Assembly: GCF_018343695.1 (NCBI RefSeq)
Contig: NZ_JAGYPJ010000001.1
Location: forward strand, 1,499,001-1,563,000
Source of the DNA: Lederbergia citrisecunda
GTDB lineage: Bacteria > Bacillota > Bacilli > Bacillales > Bacillaceae_C
Direction: 5' to 3'
DNA: 64,000 nt
In this document: in pieces, positions 56,810 through 64,000 of the stretch
Numbering within the stretch: position 1 is the stretch's first letter
Layout: every line of letters begins with the position of its first letter
Made by a program: the position numbers and the translations under genes
Notes under the pieces: generated by a model
What the model was told of the DNA's origin: nothing
The model's input: the letters and a program-made list of their open reading frames with translations, nothing else
The model's database searches: none

Positions 56810-57343
56810 TTAAGAACTGAACATTATTGTTATGATTATAATGGCAGCCGAAATGCCTACAAGGTCTGCTAACAGTCCTACTTTTAAGGCATCTCCCATT
56901 TTTTTTATTCCAACTGCACCAAAATAGACAGTCAATACGTAAAAGGTCGTATCAGTACTTCCTTGAATTGTTGATGCAAGCCTTCCAATAAACGAATCAG
57001 GACCGTGCTGTGAGATTAAGTCACTCATTAATCCGAGCGCCGCATTCCCCGATATAGGTCTAATTAATGCAAGTGGTACTACTTCTGCAGGTACTCCTAA
57101 TATATTTATTACTGGTCTTAACAGCTGAATAAAGAAATCGAGTGCTCCAGACGTTCTAAAAACTGTAATAGCGACAAGCATTCCGACCAAAAAAGGAATA
57201 ATAGAAACGGCAATTTTGATACCTTCTTTTCCACCTTCGACAAAGTGTTCATAAGTAGGTACTTTTTTTAATGTACTATATATCAAAATCAAACCAATGA
57301 TTACTGGTATAATCCATAATGATATGAGAGATATCATTTGCAC
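56810..57343 (-). CDS. spmB: Spore maturation protein SpmB
   Basis: SpmB, together with SpmA, is needed for proper spore core dehydration. The 177-residue membrane protein has about five helices and the conserved RPISGNAALGLMSDLISQHGPDS stretch of the nucleoside-recognition (Gate) domain. The predicted start is a GTG two bases after the spmA stop. An ATG two codons later is equally possible. The product's transport substrate is unknown. Confidence 0.93.
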   Translation of the reverse strand: MQMISLISLWIIPVIIGLILIYSTLKKVPTYEHFVEGGKEGIKIAVSIIPFLVGMLVAITVFRTSGALDFFIQLLRPVINILGVPAEVVPLALIRPISGNAALGLMSDLISQHGPDSFIGRLASTIQGSTDTTFYVLTVYFGAVGIKKMGDALKVGLLADLVGISAAIIIITIMFSS

Positions 57344-57345
57344 GC

Positions 57346-57939
57346 TTACTTCACGCCCTTTCTACTTCGGCGCAAATAAAAGAATCGATCAATTACAATT
57401 GCTGCAATGGTAGCGACTGTCGTAGCCAATAAGGTCGGTCCGACGATTTCTGTCGGAGAAGCAGATTGGTAATTCATTCGAATAGCAATCACGGTTGTTG
57501 GAATAAGGGTTAATCCAGAAGTATTTAATGCAAGAAAGGTGATCATTGACCTAGAGGCAACATTTTTCCCTCCATTCAGTTCTTTTAGTTGTTCCATTGC
57601 TTTTATTCCTAATGGAGTTGCAGCATTGCCTAGCCCAAACATATTGGCAATAATGTTAGATAAAATATATCCTACTGCTGGGTGATCTGCAGGGACTTCG
57701 GGAAATAGTTTTAATATGATGGGTTTGAAGAGATTTGAAAGCTTGCCTAATAGTCCAGATTCTTGGGCAATTCGCATCATTCCTAGCCAAAAAACAAGAA
57801 TGCTTATTAATCCAATACATAGTGTTACCGCTTCATTCGCAGATTGAAATATAGCCTCATTTACATCTTTCATTTTTCCATTTAGGCTTGCAAATACTAA
57901 GCCAATTAATGTCATACCGACCCATATATAATTAATCAT
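57346..57939 (-). CDS. spmA: Spore maturation protein SpmA
   Basis: This 197-residue membrane protein has the Gate-type stretch LSNIIANMFGLGNAATPLGIKAM and MITFLALNTSGLTLIPTTVIA. It acts with SpmB in spore core dehydration and heat resistance. Its ATG lies inside the last codons of dacB (8-base overlap). The dacB-spmA-spmB unit shares one sigma-E-type promoter. Confidence 0.94.
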   Translation of the reverse strand: MINYIWVGMTLIGLVFASLNGKMKDVNEAIFQSANEAVTLCIGLISILVFWLGMMRIAQESGLLGKLSNLFKPIILKLFPEVPADHPAVGYILSNIIANMFGLGNAATPLGIKAMEQLKELNGGKNVASRSMITFLALNTSGLTLIPTTVIAIRMNYQSASPTEIVGPTLLATTVATIAAIVIDRFFYLRRSRKGVK

Positions 57940-59077
57940 AATAAATCACACCCATCTGGCTAAATAAAAGATTTTTTAATTTCTCCCACCAGCTTTCTTC
58001 ATTATCTTTGTGAATTTGCCTTATATAAATAGGGACTTTTTCTAAAGGCTTCTCTTGTAAATGAAATATCGCTGTTCCTACTATTCCTTTATTTGTTTTA
58101 GCCAAAATCTTAGGGTTTAGAAGTTGATACTCTAATCGAATATCACTAGTTTCATTATTTGATATTGGGTATTTAATAGAATTTTTCACATATAATTCCT
58201 TATTCTTTGTCCCTTTGGCATCAATGGAAAGAATCCCTTTTGGAACAATCGTTTTCACTGGGTATTCTTTAAAACCTCGCTCATACATAGTAATGTGGTC
58301 GTTCCAGTCATCCGATGCTTTCAATGTCACCGCAATTAGCTCAGTCCCGTTTTTTTCTGCAGTGGTAACAAGCGTCCTACCTGCTTTTTTTGTAAAGCCT
58401 GTTTTCCCTCCTGTACAATATTTATACTTTTCGGTTAGCAGACGATTTTTATTAATCCAGCTTTGCGGTCCATTTTCCCTTTTAAATTTATATACCTTCG
58501 TTCCCGATATTTTTTGATATAGTTTATTATTCATCGCATACCTTGTTAACAATGCCATATCATAGGCAGTTGAATAATGATTTTCCTTGTTATCCAACCC
58601 ATGAGGATTTGCAAATTTTGTATTCGTCATTCCCAATTCCTCTGCTTTCCGGTTCATTAAAAAAACAAATCCTTCGATACTCCCACCCACATATTCGGCG
58701 ATTGCATTAGCAGCGTCATTTCCAGACCTAAGCATTAATCCATAAATAAGATCTTCTAGCCTAATCTTTTCTCCAATTTGAAGATAGATGGACGATCCTT
58801 CGGCATAGACAGCCTCTTTTTTTATAGTGACAATATCATTCATCTCTCCTGATTCAATTGCAAGAATGGCAGTCATTATTTTAGTAATGGATGCAATGTT
58901 GTGTATCTCATTGGCGTTTTTTTCAAAAAGCACTCTCCCGGAATCTTTTTCCATTAAGATTGCACCTGAGGCACTCACAGGTATAGTGCCAACTGCACTT
59001 ATTTCACTAGGAAAGTAAATCAATTGCATCAGTAGTAAACTCGTAAAAAAGATGCCCATTACTCTTCGTGCTTTCAT
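57932..59077 (-). CDS. dacB: Sporulation-specific D-alanyl-D-alanine carboxypeptidase DacB (PBP5*)
   Basis: DacB trims stem peptides to control cross-linking of the spore cortex. The protein of about 381 residues has a signal peptide, then the penicillin-binding triads SITK (catalytic serine near residue 65), SGND and KTGFT. A C-terminal beta domain of PBP5-type follows. ATG at 59077 follows GGGGAGCG. A start 15 bases upstream is also in frame but lies before that site. It heads dacB-spmAB. Confidence 0.94.
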   Translation of the reverse strand: MKARRVMGIFFTSLLLMQLIYFPSEISAVGTIPVSASGAILMEKDSGRVLFEKNANEIHNIASITKIMTAILAIESGEMNDIVTIKKEAVYAEGSSIYLQIGEKIRLEDLIYGLMLRSGNDAANAIAEYVGGSIEGFVFLMNRKAEELGMTNTKFANPHGLDNKENHYSTAYDMALLTRYAMNNKLYQKISGTKVYKFKRENGPQSWINKNRLLTEKYKYCTGGKTGFTKKAGRTLVTTAEKNGTELIAVTLKASDDWNDHITMYERGFKEYPVKTIVPKGILSIDAKGTKNKELYVKNSIKYPISNNETSDIRLEYQLLNPKILAKTNKGIVGTAIFHLQEKPLEKVPIYIRQIHKDNEESWWEKLKNLLFSQMGVIYYD

Positions 59078-59119
59078 TCGTTCGCTCCCCACAAATATGC
59101 CATTGTTTTATTTGTACAA

Positions 59120-59147
59120 GTCTATGCTGTTTGACCGATGATATGAC
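59120..59147 (-). promoter_or_regulatory. Sigma-E-type promoter of dacB-spmAB
   Basis: The minus strand has GTCATAT, 13 bases and a spacer base, then CATAGACT, matching sigma-E elements. It lies about 43 bases upstream of the dacB start. The -35 matches that of spoIVA exactly. Confidence 0.65.
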
Positions 59148-59156
59148 TAGAAAAGC

Positions 59157-59221
59157 ATAAGCACCTTGCTTATCGGTACAGGCCCAGGCAGGAGTCTCGC
59201 CCCTTCCGCTCCAATCCACAG
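59157..59221. repeat. Chimeric repeat joining type B and type A ends
   Basis: AAGCACCTTGCTTATCGGTACAGGCCC (type B end) passes directly into GGAGTCTCGCCCCTTCCGCTCCAATCCACA (type A end). It lies in a 407-base gene-free stretch between dacB and scpB, which otherwise contains only AT-rich sequence and a terminator. Confidence 0.6.
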
Positions 59222-59389
59222 TGTTTACACAGCAAATACAAAAAGGAATAATAGTAACATTCTTAAAGGGTAGGTACTTTATTCAAAATCAACAATCAAT
59301 GATTTTCAGTCAATACAGCTACAGTAAATCTAAAAAGAATATTGAAGCTGATTGACATAAAATAAGGTGAATTGTAATTCTCAATTAAC

Positions 59390-59438
59390 AAAAAAACGAC
59401 TCATAAATTCACCTTCTGAATTCATGAGTCGTTTTTTA
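59390..59438. terminator. Bidirectional terminator after scpB
   Basis: A perfect AAACGACTCAT/ATGAGTCGTTT stem with T runs on both sides lies about 50 bases after the scpB stop codon. Confidence 0.8.
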
Positions 59439-59484
59439 CTAGTACTTAATTCATCTGAAAATATGTTTCCGACAGTTTTTACTT

Positions 59485-60078
59485 TTACTCTATTTGGTCT
59501 TTAAATGTGGAGAAAAATAATTCAGCGTCCTCCTGAAGTTCATCTTCATCCGTTTGTTTCGGAAGTTCAGGAAGTTCCTTTAAATGATTGAGTCCAAAAT
59601 AATCAAGAAATTCCCTCGTCGTTCCGTATAATTTCGCCCTTCCACTTCCCTCGGCTCTTCCAACTTCCATAATTAAGCCTTTGGCAATTAATGTTTGCAA
59701 TGGACGTTCCGTCTTAACTCCTCTTATATCCTCTATTTCCATTCTCGTTATCGGTTGTTTATATGCGACAATAGCGAGAGTTTCAAGACCTGCTTGGGAA
59801 AGTGTTGATGTCCCAGGACTTTCCACAAGTCTGGTTAAATACTCAGCAAATTCCCTCTTTGTAGCAAGCTGGTAAGTTTCAGCTAGGGCCGTTACCGTAA
59901 TACCACGCGCAGGATCCTGATTATAATACGTTTGAAGTTCATTTATTAATGATATTGCTTGTTCATCATTAATATCCATAGTGGAACAAATTTGTTTTAT
60001 TGATAACCCTTCATCGCCTGCTGCGAATAAAAGGCATTCGAGAATACCTAGTAGTTTAGAATTCTCCAATAGCTCCAT
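59485..60078 (-). CDS. scpB: Segregation and condensation protein B
   Basis: ScpB is the winged-helix dimer subunit of the SMC condensin complex. The 197-residue protein has two winged-helix domains, with the conserved LSQAGLETLAIVAYKQPITRMEIEDIRGV in the middle and an acidic C-terminus. It overlaps the end of scpA by 23 bases and ends its transcript. In B. subtilis ypuI follows before dacB. It is absent here. Confidence 0.96.
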   Translation of the reverse strand: MELLENSKLLGILECLLFAAGDEGLSIKQICSTMDINDEQAISLINELQTYYNQDPARGITVTALAETYQLATKREFAEYLTRLVESPGTSTLSQAGLETLAIVAYKQPITRMEIEDIRGVKTERPLQTLIAKGLIMEVGRAEGSGRAKLYGTTREFLDYFGLNHLKELPELPKQTDEDELQEDAELFFSTFKDQIE

Positions 60079-60817
60079 TCTCCTTTCTTGCTGTCAAGTA
60101 AATTTCGCCAAATATACCATCTTGTTCGACAATAATTTCATTACGCTTCATTAATTCCAGCATTGCAAGAAACGTAATGACAATATGTTGTCTATCATCA
60201 TGCGGGAACATATGAAAAAAACTAATACGAGTACTCTGACTTCTAAGTTCATGTAAAATTTCTGTCATTCTATCATCTATCGAAATATCTTGATGTGTAA
60301 TTTTCGTAGATAATGGTTTTTGGAGTTTTTTCCTCCTTAATAACTTATGATAAGCACCGAGCATATCGTAGATTGAGAATCCATATTCGATTAGCTCATG
60401 CTGGCTTTTATCTGCATATGCCGATAAATCGATTGGGGGCTTCGTATACATTTGACCTCTTTCAAATTCTTTTTGCTTTAACGTATCAGCTGCTTCTTTA
60501 AATCGTTTATATTCGATGAGTTGCTCTACTAACTCATCACGAGGATCTTCCTCTTCATAAAAATACTCATCATCCATCTCTTCTTCATATTTCGGTAACA
60601 GCATTTTGCTTTTTATAGCGAGCAGTGTGGCAGCCATTACTAAATACTCACTCGCAACATCAAGTTGCAGTTCAGTCATTGTATTTATATAGAACAAATA
60701 TTGTTCCGATATTTCCGCCATTGGTATATCATATATATCAATTTCTAAACGATTGATTAAATGAAGCAGTAAGTCTAACGGTCCTTCAAAAGCATCTATT
60801 TTGACATGATATTCCAT
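60056..60817 (-). CDS. scpA: Segregation and condensation protein A
   Basis: ScpA is the kleisin that bridges the SMC heads. The 253-residue protein begins with the family signature YHVKIDAFEGPLDLLLHLINRLEIDIYDIP, has ASEYLVMAATLLAIKSKMLLP, a central acidic linker and the C-terminal winged helix (VITFLAMLELMKRNEIIVEQD). The ATG follows GGTGATGAA. It is divergent from the DUF309 gene. Confidence 0.96.
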   Translation of the reverse strand: MEYHVKIDAFEGPLDLLLHLINRLEIDIYDIPMAEISEQYLFYINTMTELQLDVASEYLVMAATLLAIKSKMLLPKYEEEMDDEYFYEEEDPRDELVEQLIEYKRFKEAADTLKQKEFERGQMYTKPPIDLSAYADKSQHELIEYGFSIYDMLGAYHKLLRRKKLQKPLSTKITHQDISIDDRMTEILHELRSQSTRISFFHMFPHDDRQHIVITFLAMLELMKRNEIIVEQDGIFGEIYLTARKENGAIGEF

Positions 60818-61066
60818 TTCATCACCAATTTCACACGAATATTAAGGCTCTTTTCTCAAACATTGTTGCTTATTAGCTGTAAAAGCGGCTTTTAATGCTT
60901 TTACAAAAACAATAACTTTACGAAAACATCCAATATTAATGAATATGCCTTATTATCATATAATACGACGCAAGGAAAATGAAGAAAAATTCGTTTTTAG
61001 CACATGATTCTCTTACAAATATCGTGATATAATAGAAGATATTCATTTAGGAAGGGAGTAGGATGA

Positions 61067-61570
61067 TTGTCGTTTTCAGAAGCATATATAGCGTTTTTAA
61101 TCCACTTTCATGCAGATCGGGATTATTTTGAATGCCATGAAGTTTTAGAGGAACATTGGAAAAAGAACGGTATGACCAGAGACTCAATCTGGGTGGGGTT
61201 CATTCAAGTAGCTGTCAGTTATTATCATTATCGGCGAGGAAATGTGAAAGGCTCGCTGAAAATGATGGATAAAGCGCTCCACCTTTTATCATATAAGAAA
61301 GATGAAGTACTAGCACTCGGTGTCGATTATGACCTTTTAATAAGAAGACTAAATAAAAGTAGGGCAAAGATGATTGATCACAAACCGTATGAGGCGATTA
61401 ACATTCCAATTGAAAATCAACTGTTACTAGCTATTTGTAAAAATCATTACGCAGCCAAAGGGTATGAATGGGGAAATCTTTTTGACGAAGCTCCTGAATA
61501 CATCGTACACAAACATACATTACGTGATCGTTCAAAGGTGGTCCCAAATCGGAAGTATGTTCTTGTATAA
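61067..61570 (+). CDS. ypuF: DUF309-family protein YpuF
   Basis: The 167-residue protein has the DUF309 pattern: HADRDYFECHEVLEEHWKK near residue 13 and GFIQVAVSYYHYRRGNVKGSLKMM following. Conserved Glu/His/Tyr positions suggest a helical bundle, with unknown function. The predicted start is a TTG preceded by GGAAGGGAGTAGG. An ATG four bases upstream is in another frame. A TATAAT box near 61029 is a possible promoter, though its -35 is weak. Its location next to scpA matches B. subtilis ypuF. Confidence 0.88.
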   Translation: MSFSEAYIAFLIHFHADRDYFECHEVLEEHWKKNGMTRDSIWVGFIQVAVSYYHYRRGNVKGSLKMMDKALHLLSYKKDEVLALGVDYDLLIRRLNKSRAKMIDHKPYEAINIPIENQLLLAICKNHYAAKGYEWGNLFDEAPEYIVHKHTLRDRSKVVPNRKYVLV

Positions 61571-61742
61571 CAAACCAGACAATTTATCACGGTTTCAGAT
61601 AGTTGAAAAACTCTATCTTTCTTCGTTGCTCGTCTACTTGTGTTGATCATTGCCCACTTAGCAAAAACCTTTTTTACAGAAGGCACCGTGAATCGAAAGA
61701 CCAATTAGTATAAAAGTACTTGAGAAATAGTTTTCTACAAAC

Positions 61743-61771
61743 TAAAACCGGGCAACTTAGCCCGGTTTTTC
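61743..61771. terminator. Terminator between convergent ypuF and ribT
   Basis: A perfect AAACCGGGC/GCCCGGTTT stem is followed by TTC on the plus strand and by TAGTTTGTAG on the minus strand. It is strongest in the plus direction. Confidence 0.8.
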
Positions 61772-61776
61772 ATTGT

Positions 61777-62163
<387 letters not shown>

Positions 62164-62185
62164 TTAACGGATCAAGAAGAGGTGT

Positions 62186-62281
62186 TTAACGATTTGGCAC
62201 AATAAAAAGCCAATAACTAACTCCCCACAAAATGGCTATGATGAAGATCAAGACGAATACGATACTATTCTTGTTACGCAA
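62186..62281 (-). CDS. Predicted 31-residue single-pass membrane peptide
   Basis: A TTG start with AAGGGAG eight bases upstream opens a reading frame of 31 codons ending in TAA. The peptide starts MRNKNS, has a single hydrophobic helix (IVFVLIFIIAILWGVSYWLF) and ends IVPNR, with positive charges at both ends. I do not recognise a family. It lies between ribT and lysA, too short for ordinary gene calling. The good ribosome site and the clean membrane-helix composition argue for a real small protein, but no homology supports it. Confidence 0.5.
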   Translation of the reverse strand: MRNKNSIVFVLIFIIAILWGVSYWLFIVPNR

Positions 62282-62400
62282 AGAACTTACTCCCTTACAC
62301 CATCTTAAGCACACGTACAAAAGGTGTGACCATAAAATTAATTGTACAGTCTATTTCATTTATCTGCAACTTAATAGAGCCGTAAACGTCCTATTTTCAA

Positions 62401-63720
62401 TTAAATCTTTGTTTTTTCTTTAAAAGGAAGATCTAACCTTAATAAATCTTCATATGATTCACGTTTAACCACGAGTTGATCATATCCATTTTCCACAAAT
62501 ACAACTGGCGGTCTAGGAATACGATTATAATTATTTGCCATTGAATATCCATAAGCACCCGTACAAAATACCGCTAGTATATCATTTGTTCCTACATCAG
62601 GTAGTGGCAAGTCCCAAATTAGCATATCACCAGATTCACAGCATTTTCCAGCGATGGATACTTTTTCTTTAGGTTGTTCATTTGCTCTATTCGCTAGTAC
62701 TGCTTCATATTTCGCATCATATAGTGCTGGCCTAATATTATCAGTCATTCCGCCATCTACAGCAATATATTTCCTAATGTTTGGAACATCTTTACTTGAT
62801 CCAATGGAATATAACGTTGTGCCCGCATCTCCTACAAGCGATCTACCAGGTTCAATCCAAATTTCTGGCATTGGGAGCGATAGGCGCTCAGTTTCTTTTT
62901 TAACCTCATTTATCATTTCTTCAACGTATAAAGAAGGTTCCAATGGTTGATCTTCATCCGTATAGCGAATCCCGAATCCTCCACCAAGATTTAATACACT
63001 TGGTGTAAAATTATATTTTTCTTGCCATGTCGACATTTTCTCAAGGATTTTTTGCGCTGCCAAAATAAAACCAGTTGTTTCAAAAATTTGGGAGCCAATA
63101 TGGCAATGCAACCCTAATACATTCAAATATTTGCTTTCCATTGCAATAAGTAAAGCTGTTTCTGCTTGACCATTTTGCAAATCAAATCCAAACTTGGAAT
63201 CCTCTTGGCCAGTTAATATATAATCATGTGTATGAGCTTCTATTCCTGGTGTAACCCGTAATAAAATATTTACATTTTGATTTTTTTCAGAACATAGATG
63301 ATGAAGTGTATGAAGTTCGTGAAAATTATCGACTACGATACAACCAATATGGTAATCCAATGCCATCTTAAGTTCTTCATCACTTTTATTATTTCCATGA
63401 AAGTGAATTTTTTCTACCGGAAAGTCAGCCTTAATGGCCGTATATAGCTCTCCTCCAGATACTACATCAAGAGAAAGACCTTCCTCCTTAATGAGCTGGA
63501 GTATCGCAATTGTGGAAAACGCCTTACTTGCATATGCTACCTGTGCTGTAACACCTAATTTATCAAATGTATTTTTAAAAGCTCTTGCACGCTTTCGAAT
63601 TAACTCAACATCATATACATATAGTGGAGTACCATATTTTGTGGCTAGCTCCACCGTATCTTTTCCCCCTATTTCCAAGTGACCATTTTCATCGATTTTA
63701 GCCGTTCCAAATAAATGCAT
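62401..63720 (-). CDS. lysA: Diaminopimelate decarboxylase
   Basis: LysA decarboxylates meso-diaminopimelate to lysine with pyridoxal phosphate. The 439-residue protein has the PLP lysine in VAYASKAFS, the HCHIGSQI and GGGFGIRY loops, EPGRSLVGDAG, and CCESGD carrying the active-site cysteine of the other subunit. The ATG at 63720 follows GTGGAGGGAG. A start 39 bases upstream is in frame but lacks a site. It pairs with dapB, at 6 kb, in the same pathway. Confidence 0.96.
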   Translation of the reverse strand: MHLFGTAKIDENGHLEIGGKDTVELATKYGTPLYVYDVELIRKRARAFKNTFDKLGVTAQVAYASKAFSTIAILQLIKEEGLSLDVVSGGELYTAIKADFPVEKIHFHGNNKSDEELKMALDYHIGCIVVDNFHELHTLHHLCSEKNQNVNILLRVTPGIEAHTHDYILTGQEDSKFGFDLQNGQAETALLIAMESKYLNVLGLHCHIGSQIFETTGFILAAQKILEKMSTWQEKYNFTPSVLNLGGGFGIRYTDEDQPLEPSLYVEEMINEVKKETERLSLPMPEIWIEPGRSLVGDAGTTLYSIGSSKDVPNIRKYIAVDGGMTDNIRPALYDAKYEAVLANRANEQPKEKVSIAGKCCESGDMLIWDLPLPDVGTNDILAVFCTGAYGYSMANNYNRIPRPPVVFVENGYDQLVVKRESYEDLLRLDLPFKEKTKI

Positions 63721-63857
63721 GTTTCTCCCTCCACTAACTGACAAGCCGCTATGACTCAACTTTTTTCTGTTCTCGTACCGGAATATATCTAAAATCTCTT
63801 CCTAATAAGTAGCATAAACTTTACCATACAATAATTAATTCTGCAATGGACCCTTTT

Positions 63858-64000
63858 CTATTTAGGCGGCTGGCGAAAACGGTCCCTAGGATGCACAATG
63901 CTTGGTCTTAATAACGCACCAGGAATAGTGCGCCTAATTAAAATATGAACAAAAGCTGCAGGATTAAAGGGTAAAAGTGGCCATAAATATGGAGCGTTTA
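63858..64000 (-). CDS. spoVAF: Stage V sporulation protein AF (partial, C-terminal end)
   Basis: The last 46 codons of a gene that continues beyond the window read NAPYLWPLLPFNPAAFVHILIR...SIVHPRDRFRQPPK and end in TAG at 63858. The PYLWPL...PF...IVHP.DR..QP pattern is the C-terminal tail of the GerA-like SpoVAF membrane protein, encoded in the spoVA operon for dipicolinic acid uptake into the forespore. In B. subtilis it precedes lysA as here. Confidence 0.85.
   Translation of the reverse strand, partial: NAPYLWPLLPFNPAAFVHILIRRTIPGALLRPSIVHPRDRFRQPPK

Noticed and set aside
63721-63857. Possible lysine riboswitch ahead of lysA
   Set aside because: The spacer to spoVAF is only 137 bases, is AT-rich and lacks the conserved L-box blocks.

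Overview
The window is a piece of a low-GC Firmicutes chromosome from a spore-forming member of the Bacillaceae. Evidence for this is the sporulation and germination genes (spoIVA, sleB-ypeB, cotJABC, spmA-spmB-dacB, spoVAF), the bacillithiol genes (bshA, bshB1, bdr), the SigX/RsiX and ResABCDE systems, the TRAP protein, and gene order that follows, from memory, the Bacillus subtilis panBC-to-lysA/spoVAF segment almost gene for gene. I cannot name the species. Almost all genes lie on the minus strand. The plus-strand exceptions are a YitT-family gene, cotJABC, fer and a DUF309 gene.

From low to high coordinates: (1) 1-6.9 kb, pantothenate synthesis (panC partial, panB), biotin repressor/ligase, CCA-adding enzyme, bacillithiol synthesis (bshA, bshB1), dapB and ypjD. 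(2) 7-16 kb, a YitT-family gene, purU, a zinc peptidase, ypjB, ypjA, the menaquinol:cytochrome c reductase operon qcrABC, and ypiF-ypiB-ypiA. (3) 16-23.5 kb, a degenerate amidohydrolase-like gene, aroB, cheR, ndk, the menaquinone side-chain and methylation genes hepT-menG-hepS, TRAP (mtrB), folE and HU. (4) 23.8-40.3 kb, spoIVA, yphF, yphE, gpsA, der, yphA, a multi-S1-domain protein, plsC, cmk, ypfB, the PilZ protein MotI, ypeB-sleB, prsW, bacillithiol disulfide reductase, MecA2 and ypbG. (5) 40.4-47.8 kb, cotJABC, the remnant of an L,D-transpeptidase gene, ypbF-ypbE-ypbD-recS-ypbB, ferredoxin, and a riboflavin importer under an FMN riboswitch. (6) 47.8-61 kb, sigX-rsiX, resABCDE, rluB, spmAB, dacB and scpAB. 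(7) 61-64 kb, a DUF309 gene, ribT, a tiny membrane-peptide ORF, lysA and the 3' end of spoVAF.

Several themes tie the genes together. Respiration is represented by qcrABC, the heptaprenyl diphosphate synthase and menaquinone methyltransferase, the cytochrome c maturation proteins ResABC and their regulators ResDE. Redox buffering is represented by two synthesis steps for bacillithiol plus its disulfide reductase. Sporulation functions are scattered throughout, and several have recognisable sigma-E-type promoters.

The most informative signal is erosion of otherwise conserved order. Relative to the B. subtilis layout, mgsA, aroF/aroH/trp/hisC/tyrA/aroE, seaA, gudB, serA, ypuI and the ribDEAH operon are absent from their expected places. 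Several of the gaps hold copies or relics of two small interspersed repeat families. One family has TGTTGATT/AATCAACA ends. The other has ends resembling GTCTAGCTCCAGCGCC and GGCGCTTCCGCTTTTC, and one copy appears to supply the stop codon of plsC. I found no tRNA, rRNA, CRISPR array, intact insertion sequence or prophage, and no convincing new multi-gene system. The best candidates for novelty are the amidohydrolase pseudoenzyme, the 31-residue membrane peptide and the repeat families.
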